From contig NW_024468254.1 of assembly GCF_002104995.1 (NCBI RefSeq), positions 124,001 to 188,000 on the forward strand: a DNA stretch of 64,000 nt, written 5' to 3'. A program made the translations under genes and the position numbers. The notes under the pieces were generated by a model. It did not search any database, had not been told where the DNA came from, and was given only the letters and a program-made list of their open reading frames with translations. Source of the stretch: Linderina pennispora. Its lineage: Eukaryota; Kickxellomycota; Kickxellomycetes; Kickxellales; Kickxellaceae. Positions 41,786 through 52,381 of this stretch are shown here, piece by piece; within the stretch, counting starts at the first letter, position 1; each line of letters begins with the position of its first letter.

Positions 41786-43400
41786 ATGTCCAGCCTGGTA
41801 AGCGAATTCGGAACCAAAAAAGCACAGGTGCTGTGCTCATAGCTCCCACTTGTCCCAACACTATCACTAACAGCGATCATGCCTATTTCCTTTTTTATAG
41901 TTTGAAACCAAGCCGTCGCTTGACGACGTCAAAGCGCTTCTGCAAAAGACCAGCGGCAACTTCATCCCTGTGTACCAGGACGTGCCCTCTGACCTTCACA
42001 CGCCAGTGACGGCGTATCTGAAGCTGGCGCAGGGCAGCAAATACTCGTTTCTGCTGGAATCAGCGGTCGGAGGCGAGAGCATCGGACGGTACTCGTTTAT
42101 TGGAGCAAACCCGTACAAAGTAATGAAGACGGGGCGGGCCGAGAACATCACCGGCGACCCATTGGTGCCTCTGGAGAAGGAGCTGAACAGTGTGCGGTAT
42201 GTGCAGGTGCCAGGGCTGCCGCGCGGTTCGGCAACGGGCGGGGCATTCGGGTATATTTCGTACGACTGCGTGCAGTACTTTGAGCCGCGGACGGCATGCG
42301 AGCTGACCGACCCGATTGGGCTGCCGGACTCGATCTTTTTGTTCTGCGACTCGGTGGTGGCGTTCGACCATCTGTACAAGCAGCTCAAGGTGATTGCGCA
42401 TATTCGTGTGCCCGACGCGGCGACGGACGCGCAGCTGGCGGAGCTCTACGCTGCGGCGTCGGAGCAGATTGGTAGGACAATCAGCGTCCTGTTTGACGAC
42501 ATGCCGGTGCCGTTCCCGGAGCAGCCGCCGATTGAGCTTGGCAACGAGTGGGTGTCGAACACGGGCGCCGAGGGATACAAGGAGATGGTGCTGGAGCTGA
42601 AGAAGCACATTGTCAAGGGCGATATTATCCAGGCGGTGCCGGCGCAGCGCATCACACGGCCGACGACCCTCAACCCGTTCAATGCCTACCGGTACCTGCG
42701 GACGGTGAACCCGGCGCCGTATATGTTCTATTTTGACTTTGACGGGTTCCAGGTGGTCGGGGCGTCGCCCGAGATGCTGGCGCGGGTCAACAACGGCCAG
42801 GTATATAACCATCCGATTGCAGGCACGCGCAAGCGCGGCAAGACTGAGGAGGAGGACAATGCGCTGGCGGACGAGCTTCTCAAGGACGAGAAGGAACGGG
42901 CGGAGCATGTGATGCTGGTGGATCTGGGCCGCAACGACCTGAACCGCGTGTGCAAGCCCGACAGCGTCACGGCCGACAAGCTGATGGTCGTCGAGCGGTT
43001 CTCGCACGTCATGCATATTGTCAGCAACCTGTCTGGGGAGCTGCGCGAGGGCATGACTGGGTTTGACGCGTTCAGGTCGATTCTGCCGGCAGGCACGCTG
43101 TCGGGTGCGCCCAAGGTCAGGGCGGTGCAGCTGATCTACGAGCAGGAGAAGGAGCGTCGCGGCATCTACGGCGGAGCCATTGGGCATTTCGGGTACTCGG
43201 GCGACCTCGACACGTGCATCGGCATTCGCACCATGGTGTTCAAGGACGGCAATGCGTATATCCAGGTGGGCGCAGGAGTTGTGCACGACTCGGTGCCCGA
43301 GAGCGAGTGGCAGGAGACGCTGAACAAGGCCATGTCCAACATCACCACGATTGGCGAGGCCGAAAAGTACCACTATGCGCTCCAGCAGGCGCAAAAGTAG
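41786..43400 (+). CDS. TRP2: Anthranilate synthase component I, two exons
   Basis: First enzyme of tryptophan synthesis; makes anthranilate from chorismate with ammonia from the glutaminase subunit. A 12-nt exon 1 (41786-41797, MSSL) and exon 2 (41901-43400) join in phase 0 over an intron with branch CACTAAC, giving 503 residues. FLLES at 54-58 holds the LLES motif for tryptophan feedback. The chorismate-binding domain has the usual blocks: VKGDIIQAVPAQRIT, YMFYFDFDGFQVVGASPEML, PIAGTRKRGKTEEED, HVMLVDLGRNDLNRVCKP, ILPAGTLSGAPKVRA and YGGAIGHFGYSGDLD. No glutaminase domain is fused. Confidence 0.96.
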
Positions 43401-43645
43401 AGGGTGTGAACAGTCGACTGATCAAAGGTCATTCACAAATAAAGTGCTAGGAAAACAATCGGGCTGCCAAGGACGAGGGTAGCAGCATAGCAATGTCGGC
43501 AGAGGGCATGGCGGGGTGGTTTAGTGTACACGACCAACAAACACATGATCCACGGCATGACGCATGCGCTTTTTGGCTTGGTGTAGTCAGCAATGTCTTG
43601 GTTTCATTCAAAAGCAAGAGTCAAAAAGCTCGATAGAAAAGCTGT

Positions 43646-44188
43646 TTACTGAGCGGCGCCAAAGTGCTCGAGCAGGACGTTGCGAGCCTCGGACTCCTCG
43701 CCCCACTTGCGGACGACGACGACGGAGCAGCCAACGACCTTGCGGGCGTTACCCTCACGGTCGATCTTGCAGAGACCGGCCATCTCACCGAGCTTCTTCG
43801 AGTCGGAGACCTTGATCAGGCGGATCTTGTGCTCGTTGCAGAGAGCCTCGACAAGGGCGACGATGCCGGCCTCCTCGGTGGTCTCGCACAGAACGCACAG
43901 CTCGGCGTCACGGCGGTCCAGGGCCTTGATGGCCTCGCGGGCACCACGGACAAGGCCGTCGTGGACCAGAGCCTTCTTGATCACGATCTGGAGAGCCTCC
44001 TCAACGGTAAGGGCGCCCTTGGCGGCGTCAGCGGGGACCTCGACGGTCTCGGGGGCGGCAACAGCCACAACATCTCTACATTAAAGCAGTTCGGGATATT
44101 TGAGCCAAAGGTTTTTCTCGGCAAATAGCTGGGGTGGAATTTGCGTCCTTAAAAAAGCTGGGCTCGCTACTTACCCTTCAGAAGCCAT
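43646..44188 (-). CDS. RPS12: Cytosolic ribosomal protein eS12, two exons
   Basis: Small-subunit ribosomal protein. A 14-nt exon 1 (44188-44175) and exon 2 (44075-43646) give 147 residues starting [14 protein letters not shown]. The eS12 core is clear: [60 protein letters not shown] and [18 protein letters not shown]. Donor GTAAGT and acceptor TGTAG are good, and phase 2 is kept. The first intron directly after the start region is typical of fungal ribosomal-protein genes. Confidence 0.96.
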
Positions 44189-44682
44189 TTTTAATCGTTC
44201 GTTTGGTTACGGTAAAGGGGGTCAAAAATTCGTTGAAGCGGACGGAATAAACGGCCTGCAGAAATCCTCACTACAGCATTTTGGCGAATTCGAAATTAGC
44301 GAGCGTTGTATCCATCTGGATGTTTCCGATTCCTTTCGAGTGCATCCTTCGTGGCGTGCTCAGTCCCCTCCGGGCAGCATGTCGCAGCAGCGAAACTTAC
44401 ATGGTGTGAGATAAATCGAAGTTTTCGAGAGAGAAAGAATCCAACCTCTCGAGCGCGAGGCAACGCGTAAGGTTTTGATGGCTGGACCTGGATCAAGCCA
44501 TTAGATTTCTGATCAGCTTTTTTTGTTGTTGACGTGCCGATTTTTTCCCTTCCCACCTGGAATGCATGCACGCGCTGGTGGCCATTTTCCTCTCTAAAAG
44601 ATCGCTTCTTCAACCCTTCCTATTATTTTCGCAAATGCACAAGCCATAGCAACACAGCCCAGCAAAAACGTGATATACAACA
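44189..44682. other. Divergent promoter region RPS12 / ZZZ3-like gene
   Basis: About 0.49 kb; no gene supported. The stretch upstream of RPS12 should contain its promoter. I did not find an unambiguous TATA box. Confidence 0.4.
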
Positions 44683-46236
44683 ATGGGTGGCGACGAGAGC
44701 TTATCACCGGCACCAAATACGTCACAGCCTGCTGCAGCAGATCAGACGGACGTGCTGAACAACAACATGGAGTACATGCTGGTATATCGGGCAATCGAGG
44801 TGCTACGAAGCCAGCTGACGCGTGCCAAAAGCGACATGCAGCAGCTGGAGGCGCTGAGGGCCTCGGCATTGCGTGACCCTGCACAATATGTCACAGCGCT
44901 GGTGGCGAACACGGGACCCAAGGCGCCAGCACCGCAGACAGTAGGTGAGGTGCCGAGCGTCCACATGGAGCCGTATTTGAGCTGCGCAGACCCAGTTTCT
45001 CTGCAAACATACATGACAACCGTGCGCTCAGGAGACGGTCACGAGCGAGTGGTGACACGGCCGCGCAACGGGCGTATGGCGTGGTCCGCGCGATCCAGTG
45101 CGCGCGTGTCACGGCAGCCGTCGCTGGTCGGCGTGTCACGAATGGCAGTGACGGCGGCGCCGTCGGTGCGGGCGACGCCAACCGCATCTCCGGCCCCTGT
45201 AGCGACACCAGTGACACCAGTGGCACCAGCGGCACCAGCGCCCAGGGTGCAACCGAGCACGACGGCAACAAACACAGCGACCGATGATGGAAATACTGAC
45301 AAGTCACGAGGGCAGAAAACGCTGACACCGCAGATGCTGGCTGAATTCCGGCGGCAGGCGTCCGAGCGATCGGCGTCACCGGAGGCAGCAGCACCGCCGC
45401 CGGTGAAGCGCAAGCGCGGGCGGCCACCGAAGCCCGGCGGACCGACGGAGCGCAAGCGGCTGTCGCAGGCGCTGGGGACGAAGGCTCGGGCCCGTGGGCC
45501 GACGCGGCGGGTCGAGGGCGGGGCGCGGCCAGCCAGCTTCAACGTGCCATGGTCGGACGCCGAGCAGCAGCGGCTGGAGCAGCTGCTGGGCGAGTTCCCC
45601 GAGGAGGAGGTGGCCAACAACCGCTGGCGCAAAATCTCCGAGGCCCTGGGAACCCGCACCATGCGCCAGGTCGCCAGCCGCGTGCAAAAGTACTTCATTA
45701 AGCTTGCCAAGGCTGGCCTGCCGGTGCCAGGACGCGCCCCCGACACGTCGCAGTGGGGTGATGCACGTGACGAACCCCGCCCACCGCGCAGGCCCCGCGA
45801 CGTTGACTTCACAAGCTCCGAGGACGACGACTATGCGAGCGATGATGGCGGATATGCTGCAGGGGAGTCCAGTGGGGTTGCTGCGGGCACGTCCAGTGTG
45901 ACTGGCAGCACTGCAGCTGCGGCTGACGGGGTTCCCAGCACTCCCGGGCCGCAGTTCCAAACCCCGGCGCTGCAGAGCGCCAAGGCTGTGCATTTGGGGT
46001 ACCGCTGCGACTCCTGCTCGGCTGAGCCAATCGTCGGCATCCGCTGGCACTGCCAGGACTGCCACGGCGCTCAGACGGTGGATTTATGCGACGACTGCAT
46101 GGAGGAGGGTGCCTACGAGACGCCGTGGCACACGCATATCCACAACTTCCACGCGTACCGGGACGCCGAGATGGAGCCATACTATGCGAGCGAGGTCGGC
46201 GCTCCGGCGCTCCGCGAGTTCTCGTACCTGGCATGA
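44683..46236 (+). CDS. ZZZ3-like chromatin protein: AT-hook, SANT/Myb and ZZ finger
   Basis: 517 residues, one exon. Order: N-terminal helix (MEYMLVYRAIEVLRSQLTRA), Ala/Pro/Thr linker, AT-hook (KRKRGRPPKPGG, about 242-253), SANT/Myb domain at about 286-340 (VPWSDAEQQRLEQLLGEFPE ... NNRWRKISEALGTRTMRQVA), acidic Ser stretch, and a C-terminal ZZ zinc finger at about 443-490 (CDSCSAEPIVGIRWHCQDC ... LCDDC ... HTHIHNF). SANT plus ZZ in this order matches ZZZ3, the histone-reading subunit of the ATAC acetyltransferase complex. Whether this fungus has ATAC or uses it with another complex cannot be told. Confidence 0.82.
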   Translation: MGGDESLSPAPNTSQPAAADQTDVLNNNMEYMLVYRAIEVLRSQLTRAKSDMQQLEALRASALRDPAQYVTALVANTGPKAPAPQTVGEVPSVHMEPYLSCADPVSLQTYMTTVRSGDGHERVVTRPRNGRMAWSARSSARVSRQPSLVGVSRMAVTAAPSVRATPTASPAPVATPVTPVAPAAPAPRVQPSTTATNTATDDGNTDKSRGQKTLTPQMLAEFRRQASERSASPEAAAPPPVKRKRGRPPKPGGPTERKRLSQALGTKARARGPTRRVEGGARPASFNVPWSDAEQQRLEQLLGEFPEEEVANNRWRKISEALGTRTMRQVASRVQKYFIKLAKAGLPVPGRAPDTSQWGDARDEPRPPRRPRDVDFTSSEDDDYASDDGGYAAGESSGVAAGTSSVTGSTAAAADGVPSTPGPQFQTPALQSAKAVHLGYRCDSCSAEPIVGIRWHCQDCHGAQTVDLCDDCMEEGAYETPWHTHIHNFHAYRDAEMEPYYASEVGAPALREFSYLA

Positions 46237-47866
46237 GCATGCCACTATGTAGGGGGATGCTGTTGCTGGATGCGCCTTACATCTCCCTGTCTATTGCTGC
46301 GGGCTTCCAGTGCCGCAATGCCTTGTTTTTTTCTCTCAGTGCTGCGTAGTTTGCATCCGATGTGCATTGCATGATAGCTGCTAAATTTACCCCCTCATTA
46401 TCTTTTTTACATGCAGCATGCTGCTGCTGCAGATGAGCACATCCCATGAATAGCTGAAAATAGGGGGCAATGTGCAGGCTGACGTTTTTTGTCATCCGAA
46501 ATTTAGTGCTTTGACACCCCCTACATTATGACAATGGGATAGTGACGCCGATAAAAAGCCACTCCCCACGCCTTGATCGGTGACGCTGGTGTATGACAGC
46601 AGCGATTCCATCTCCACGCGGTCGCGCGTGTTTATTGCTTTGTAAGGCGAACCCGAACATTTCGCGCGTGCCGAGTTCAGGCCAGTTGCAGAGGCAAAAA
46701 GCAACTCTCCCCGTCTATCCGCGTCTGCACATGGGGGAAGGATTGCTGAGATCCCCTGTTCGTCGAGGCATGGTGTTCACAAAATTGGAGATCTACGCCC
46801 TCGCCTTTGTTAGACGTACTTTTTTGCTCCCAAACCAAAAACCCACCCCCCTTGAAAGCTGCGCGCTGTGCTTTGCCCCCTTGCTTCGATGGCATGAAGC
46901 CAGAGATGTTGTGATCTCGAGGTCGAGCTCATGTGGCCCATCATGCATCTGGTCTGCTAATTGTTGCCTTTGTATATGCCTTGTTGCTGGTGCTCCGGTA
47001 TTGTAGCCGATTGGCGCAAAAGTGGCCATTTGCCGACTGTGGGAGCCCGAACGAGCTGTGTCTCAGGCCATGTCAAACCATGCCCCCTCCAGTGCTGACA
47101 TATTTGGCACTTTTTGGGGCGAGGAGCGATAATGAGCCAGGGGCATGAGTTTCAAAAGGCATTTTTTTCAGCTCTAACCAAAAGAAAAATCAGTTTGATG
47201 GAAAAGAGCTATTCGTGTGGGGATCTGCCACAGCATGCAAAAAATGTCACCCAGCCGAAGGCCAGCAAGCACATTTTTGTTTTCTGTTTAGCCCCTGGGC
47301 CTTTGGGCCAGGCCAGAGGCCAGCCCAACACCCGGGCTTTTTGTGGAGCAAGGGTAGCACGCATGAAGCCATCGCAAAGTGGATGGAGCTGAGGGCGCTG
47401 GCAACATATAGTGCCGACTGATGTCGGCGTATATGGGCCGGTTTTTTTTGCAAAGGCGTCTCCCCAGCAAGAGGTTGGGCATCTGAGCGGCATCACGTGC
47501 AGGGCCTAGCAGCCAACAGAAAAAGCAGGGCTAGCGGGCTCGTGCGGATTGGACAGGTAGTCGGGGGGATGGGTTCAGAAATTGTTTCAACCCGCCCATT
47601 CCGCCCGACATCACCCACCCCACAGTGAAAAATCATTTTTGGGGAGAAGGAAAAAAGTTTGCTGGCAGTGCGCGGCCGCATAGAAAAGGCGAGGCGTTTC
47701 CCCCCCGTCGTAGTGGGGGTTTGTAGTACGTCTTTTTTTCCAAGCGAGCAGTTCTCTCATCTCTCATCTCTCAAGAGCCGAAACTCGTTTCTAGATGATA
47801 CCGTCCATACTCGACGACATTTTATAACACCCAGCCACTCTCTTCCTCCTATTGTAACATCACGCT
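46237..47866. other. 1.6-kb gene-free region upstream of the HAL-type kinase
   Basis: Frames of up to 137 codons occur but none is protein-like. There is no tRNA or repeat. The last 200 bp become pyrimidine-rich before the ATG at 47867. It probably includes a long promoter and 5' leader for the kinase gene. Confidence 0.4.
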
Positions 47867-49204
47867 ATGTCAGCGATAGCAGCAATCCCCCAGCAGTCGT
47901 CTCCCAGCCTTGTAGAGGGAACACCAGACGTGCGCCGTCACACATCCAATAGCAGCCGGCATTCCGAGCACACGCTCTGCAACGAGGCAATGGAGCCGCA
48001 GCAGGACCTGAAAATAACCACAGCCAATATGCAAAAGCTGAATCTCACGGGGGCAGCCCCAGTGTCGCCCAAGAAGAGCGACGCGATCGCGCAGGAGCTG
48101 ACTAGCGCGCCGCGCGTGGAAAAGAAGCCAAGCCTGATGCAGCGGTTCCTGGGCAGCAGCAAGGCGCCCAGCACGAAGCGCTCATCGCCGCCCGCATCAG
48201 TGACGTCCTCGGCGACGCACCACCGGCGGGGCTCGGAGACGTCGACGACGTTCGAGCAAAAGTACGGCGTGTGCTCGCGCGAATGTATTGGGCGCGGGGC
48301 GACGGCGGTGGTGCGGGTTGCGTACAAGCAGCACCGGGACGGGCCGCAGACATACGCAATCAAGCGGTTCCGCAAGCAGCGGGCGAACGAGACGGAGCGC
48401 GAGTACATCAAGAAGCTGACGTCCGAGTACTGCATTTCGTCGAGTGTGCATCACGCGAACGTGGTGAGCACGCTTGATCTGATCCAGGATCCGCAGAAGA
48501 ACTGGTGCCAGGTCATGGAGCTGTGCCCGGGCGGCGACCTGTACACGGTGATTCGCGACGGCACCATGGGCATGGGCGAGCACGAGTGCTGCTTCAAGCA
48601 GATGTGTCGCGGAATCGCTCACCTGCATTCGGTGGGTGTCTGCCACCGCGACATCAAGGCTGAGAACATGCTCCTGGATGACCACAGCACGCTGAAGATC
48701 ACCGACTTTGGCGTGGCCGACGTGTTCCGCGTGGCCTGGGAGGACAGCGTCCACAAGTCGCGCGGGCTGTGCGGCTCCGAGCCGTATATTGCGCCAGAGA
48801 TGTTCTCGGCCAAGTCGTATGACGGACGCAAGGTGGATGTGTGGTCGGCGGCCATTGTCTTCTACACCATGGTCTACAATGGCATTCCGTGGCGTGTCGC
48901 CAAGGATGACGACCCCAACTTCAAGCGCTTCCTCGACGCTGTGCGTGCGGGCCGCGACTACGAGGGCTTCAAGAAGTTTGATGTGCGGACGCGCCAGCTG
49001 CTGCAGAAGATGCTGAGCCCCGACCCGGCTATGCGGCCCACCATGGACGAGGTGCTGAAGACCGATGTGCTGCAGCATATGGCTGTCTGCAGGGACGGCC
49101 ATGTCGAGGGCGGCGGCTGCCACTACCACTACACCGAGGAGTACGAGGAGCGCAAGAACTCGCGGCGTCTGCGCGCCCAGGCCCGCAGCGCGCGCCAGCT
49201 CTAA
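47867..49204 (+). CDS. HAL4/SAT4-HAL5-type Ser/Thr protein kinase
   Basis: 445 residues, one exon. The Ser/Pro-rich N-terminus (1-135) is followed by a kinase domain at about 138-410: GRGATAVVRVAY loop, AIKRFRK (K166), CHRDIKAEN (H260-R-D262), ITDFGVADVF (D280) and GSEPYIAPEMF. The DFGVADVF block, the insert WEDSVHKSRGLCGS and VWSAAIVFYTMVYNGIPWR are features of the fungal Npr1/Hal subfamily (Sat4, Hal5, Oca2), which control the stability of potassium and nutrient transporters at the plasma membrane. A His/Tyr-rich tail (GGGCHYHYTEEYEERKNSRR) is present. The exact member cannot be fixed by eye. Confidence 0.88.
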   Translation: MSAIAAIPQQSSPSLVEGTPDVRRHTSNSSRHSEHTLCNEAMEPQQDLKITTANMQKLNLTGAAPVSPKKSDAIAQELTSAPRVEKKPSLMQRFLGSSKAPSTKRSSPPASVTSSATHHRRGSETSTTFEQKYGVCSRECIGRGATAVVRVAYKQHRDGPQTYAIKRFRKQRANETEREYIKKLTSEYCISSSVHHANVVSTLDLIQDPQKNWCQVMELCPGGDLYTVIRDGTMGMGEHECCFKQMCRGIAHLHSVGVCHRDIKAENMLLDDHSTLKITDFGVADVFRVAWEDSVHKSRGLCGSEPYIAPEMFSAKSYDGRKVDVWSAAIVFYTMVYNGIPWRVAKDDDPNFKRFLDAVRAGRDYEGFKKFDVRTRQLLQKMLSPDPAMRPTMDEVLKTDVLQHMAVCRDGHVEGGGCHYHYTEEYEERKNSRRLRAQARSARQL

Positions 49205-49736
49205 CCTGTATGTTTTTTCTTTCTGTTTTTCTTTTTCTGTGTATAATTCTACTGTTTCCTTTCTGTTTCTCTTAGCTGTCTTGGCATTCCAGGGGGTTAG
49301 GCCTATTTTGATTCTGTGACGGCATCATGCATGGCGGGACATTCCATGCGCCAGCATGTGGAACATTCCCGGGTATTATCCTTACATACATCAGTGGGGG
49401 GTCTCATGCCGACAAGCTACTTCCTGGAAACTGTGCTCAGCGGAAGTGCGGGTTTTCTAAATAAAACCTGAAGGGAGAGCAATTGACGAGAAATAGGCCG
49501 GAAGGCTTGCTGTCTTCCCAATGGGCAAGGTTGCACTGTTTATCTCGCTTGAAAAGGGCCGAATAATACCAGGCGCACTTCTCTATTGACAACTACCGCC
49601 CGGTATGCGCGCGACCTTTGTCCCCTTGTCGATTTGACAATAGTCACTGTCCCTTTTTCCCGCACAGCCTTGCTTTTTATCTTGTTCTTCTGCATAGATC
49701 GTTCTCTACTAACTTATTAGTGAGGCGCACAATACA
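49205..49736. other. Intergenic between the HAL-type kinase and ATE1
   Basis: About 0.53 kb, no gene. A T-rich 3' trailer follows the kinase stop. Pyrimidine-rich sequence (49630-49700) precedes ATE1. Confidence 0.4.
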
Positions 49737-50870
49737 ATGAGTTCCGGCATGGTGGCGTCGTCTGAATCGGTACTGCGGATTCTGGGCATGCAAGAGCGTG
49801 AGCATTGCGGGTACTGCCGGACTGACTCGGGGTCGCGGTTTTTCGCCCTGCGCGCACGCACTCTGTCATGCAGCGATTACCAGCTGCTGGTGGATCGCGG
49901 CTGGCGGCGGTCCGGCTCGCTCCTGTACCTGACCGATATGAGCGACTCGTGCTGCCCGTACTACACAATCCGCACGCGTGCACTGGAGTTCCAGCCCAGT
50001 AGTTCGGATAGGAAATTAGCACGGCGCTGGCGCAATTACCTTGGTGTGCCCGTAGCCGACAATCCGGACCGGATGATGTTCCGTGGCGGGCAGTTGCACT
50101 CACTGGATGTGCGACTGGGGCCGGCCGAGTTCAGCGAAGAGAAATACTGCGTGTTTGAGAAATACCAGACCCAGGTGCATCACGAGACGGATACGACGCG
50201 GGCGGGGTTCCGCCGGTTCCTGTGCAACTCGCCACTGGAAAACAAGGAGCGGATGGGGTCGTTCCACCAGTGCTACTATATTGACGGGCGGCTGATGGGT
50301 GTGGGCGTGCTGGATGTGCTGCCAAAGTGCATCTCGTCGGTGTATTTCTTCTACGACCCGGCGTTTGCGCACCTGTCGCCGGGCACGTACAGTGCGATGC
50401 GCGAGCTCATGCTGGCCAAGCAAATGCACATGCATATGCCGACGCTCCAGTACTACTATATGGGCTATTTTATCCCGTCGTGTCCAAAGATGGCATACAA
50501 GAAACACTGGCGGCCAGCAGAGCTCCTAGATGTGACCACATTCAAGTGGTTCCCCATGGAAGACTGTCTGAGGCGCATCGCCCAGCATCCCGTGTTTTGC
50601 AGCTTTGATCCAGAGATCGAGCACCGCGGACTGGTGCGCGATTCACAGGAGGACCGACTGCAGGTGGCGCCGGTGTTTGGCCCAGAGCTGGTCAAGGATC
50701 CGGAGGAAGCGCTTGCGTTCACAGTGCTGGTGGATGTGGGCAGCAAAAAATATGCGCCAGTACTGGCAAGCCGGCTAGCCAACGTGTATGAGTGGGCTAG
50801 GCTTGAGTTGCTGCGTGCTGTTGCGGGTCTCAGTAACGACCTGGCACACCAGGCACTGATTCTCCTGTAA
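49737..50870 (+). CDS. ATE1: Arginyl-tRNA--protein transferase
   Basis: Transfers arginine from Arg-tRNA to N-terminal Asp, Glu or oxidised Cys, making N-degrons. 377 residues, one exon, shorter than yeast Ate1 (about 500). The N-terminal cysteine motif HCGYCRTDSGSRFFALRART and the second pair SCCPYYTIRTRALEFQPS are both present. The GNAT-like C-terminal domain has FHQCYYIDGRLMGVGVLDVL, SSVYFFYDPAFAHLSPGTYS, YYMGYFIPSCPKMAYKKHWR and PAELLDVTTFKWF. Start ATG at 49737 is the first in frame and gives the usual spacing to CGYC. Confidence 0.95.
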   Translation: MSSGMVASSESVLRILGMQEREHCGYCRTDSGSRFFALRARTLSCSDYQLLVDRGWRRSGSLLYLTDMSDSCCPYYTIRTRALEFQPSSSDRKLARRWRNYLGVPVADNPDRMMFRGGQLHSLDVRLGPAEFSEEKYCVFEKYQTQVHHETDTTRAGFRRFLCNSPLENKERMGSFHQCYYIDGRLMGVGVLDVLPKCISSVYFFYDPAFAHLSPGTYSAMRELMLAKQMHMHMPTLQYYYMGYFIPSCPKMAYKKHWRPAELLDVTTFKWFPMEDCLRRIAQHPVFCSFDPEIEHRGLVRDSQEDRLQVAPVFGPELVKDPEEALAFTVLVDVGSKKYAPVLASRLANVYEWARLELLRAVAGLSNDLAHQALILL

Positions 50871-51142
50871 CAAAAATATCAAGCCATTTTTGACGTGTTT
50901 GTATAAGGTAAAAGAATGAACCTGAGGAAACAATTTGCATCTCTGTCGCATACGGCCGTTTATCTGTGCGTTCTAGGGGGCAGGCTTCGTCCTCTCGTGG
51001 CTAATCTCGCCAGAACTTGTACATTACATCTTCATTTTGTTGCACCCATTACAATGCTAGCATGGGCCATGTTTTTGACTCTTCCGCCATATTCTCCCTA
51101 AATATGATCGTTCCAATCAGCCTGATTTTTTATTTTCCATCC

Positions 51143-52381
51143 ATGGGGGTCAAGGGTCTCACGCCACTGCTCGCGCGCTTTGCGCCTGCCAGCATTTCAA
51201 CAATTTCGCCATGTACACTGTCTGGCTGGACATTGGCAGTCGACACGAGCATTTTCATCCAGCGCTTCTTCCGCAGCCCTTCGCCGTCACCGCAATCACG
51301 GCACATCCAGGGCATCTACGACCTGGCCACATATATGCATTCGCTAGATATCACCCCTATATTTATATTTGATGGTGCCACACGCGCGCGCGGCAAAGAG
51401 CGCGAGCTCCAGAAGCGCCGCCAGGACCGCATCCGCCTGCAGCAGGAGTACGAGCGCGCGCAGGCACGGCAGCAGCGCATCCGCACCATGCAGGAAATCG
51501 GCATTGCGGTTCTGGAGGACATGCCGGGCGAAATCTCGGCGGAATCATGGGAGAAATCACGGGCGGTGGAGTGGCTACAAGAGGGGCTTGCAAGGGAGAT
51601 AATGGCTGGACATACGGTGGATGCACGCTTGGATGTGCTGGAGCAGGAGGCTGCCAAAACAATGCTGTTCCAGATGGGCGACTCGGCAGTTTCTGCCGAT
51701 GATCTGCCCGAGCACAATGCGCTGGAGCTGCTGGCTCAGCTTTCGAGCGAACGGCTCGATGTGCTGGCACGGCGTGCCGAGCCGCTAACAAGACAGCACG
51801 TTGATGAGTGCCGGCAGCTGGTGCGGGCGCTCGGCTATGCTGCATATACGGTGGAGGACGCGGAGAGCGAGAGCATGTGTGCGGCGCTGGTAAAGGGCGG
51901 CGTGGCCGACGCTGTGTGTACTGAGGACCTGGACGTGCTGGCGTTTGGTGGCCGCCTGGTGCGCAGCTTCTATACGCCTGGCCAGGACGTGCTAGTGATG
52001 GATGTGCAGCAGGCAATTGCCGGGCTGGGACTCAAAGATATGCACCAGTTCCGCGACCTATGTATTCTGTGTGGCACGGATTTTGCGTCGACACTGGAGC
52101 GTGTCGGCCCGGTCACGGCGCTGAAGCTCATTAAAAAGTTCGGCACCATCGAGCAGATCCTGGAGTCGGGCACCTACCGACAGCGCGACGGCTTTGATTA
52201 CCAGCTGGCGCGGGAGATCTTTGGGAGAAATGTCAAGCTGCCGTTCAGCACCAGGGAGGAGGTCCGTCCGCGGTCGGCAGACCGAGCCGAGCTGGACCGC
52301 CTGCAGAGGCTGTTTGGCGTGCGCCTGCTGGCGGGCCAGGCCGCTGGGCTGGATCCGTTTGCGGCTGGTGCACTGTTCTAG
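51143..52381 (+). CDS. FEN1/XPG-family 5' nuclease with enlarged arch region
   Basis: 412 residues from the ATG at 51143 (MGVKGLTPLLARF). The Rad2/XPG catalytic acids can be placed: D34 (LAVDTSIFIQRF), D77 (PIFIFDGATRARGKERE), E241 and E243 (EDAESESMCAALVKGG), the Asp pair of CTEDLDVLAFG, and Asp of ILCGTDFASTLERVGP. D77 to E241 spans 164 residues against 72 for the equivalent pair in human FEN1, so a helical insertion of roughly 90 residues lies between the N and I regions. There is no clear PCNA-binding box at the C-terminus. It may act on mitochondrial or specialised flaps, but the substrate is unknown. Upstream in-frame ATGs (from 51017) lead to hydrophobic, non-family sequence and were rejected. 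Confidence 0.82.
   Translation: MGVKGLTPLLARFAPASISTISPCTLSGWTLAVDTSIFIQRFFRSPSPSPQSRHIQGIYDLATYMHSLDITPIFIFDGATRARGKERELQKRRQDRIRLQQEYERAQARQQRIRTMQEIGIAVLEDMPGEISAESWEKSRAVEWLQEGLAREIMAGHTVDARLDVLEQEAAKTMLFQMGDSAVSADDLPEHNALELLAQLSSERLDVLARRAEPLTRQHVDECRQLVRALGYAAYTVEDAESESMCAALVKGGVADAVCTEDLDVLAFGGRLVRSFYTPGQDVLVMDVQQAIAGLGLKDMHQFRDLCILCGTDFASTLERVGPVTALKLIKKFGTIEQILESGTYRQRDGFDYQLAREIFGRNVKLPFSTREEVRPRSADRAELDRLQRLFGVRLLAGQAAGLDPFAAGALF

Noticed and set aside
42060-43394. 444-codon minus-strand ORF
   Set aside because: Exact antisense of TRP2. Its Arg/His/Leu-rich composition is what G/C-ending codons give on the opposite strand.
46593-47006. 137-codon plus-strand ORF in the 1.6-kb gap
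   Set aside because: Composition and lack of motifs look random; no splice or promoter support.
48197-49129. 310-codon minus-strand ORF
   Set aside because: Antisense shadow of the HAL-type kinase domain; no family features.
51017-51142. N-terminal extension of the FEN1-like nuclease
   Set aside because: Rad2-family nucleases start at MG[IV]KGL. Accepting the upstream codons would place hydrophobic non-family residues ahead of the catalytic N-terminus.
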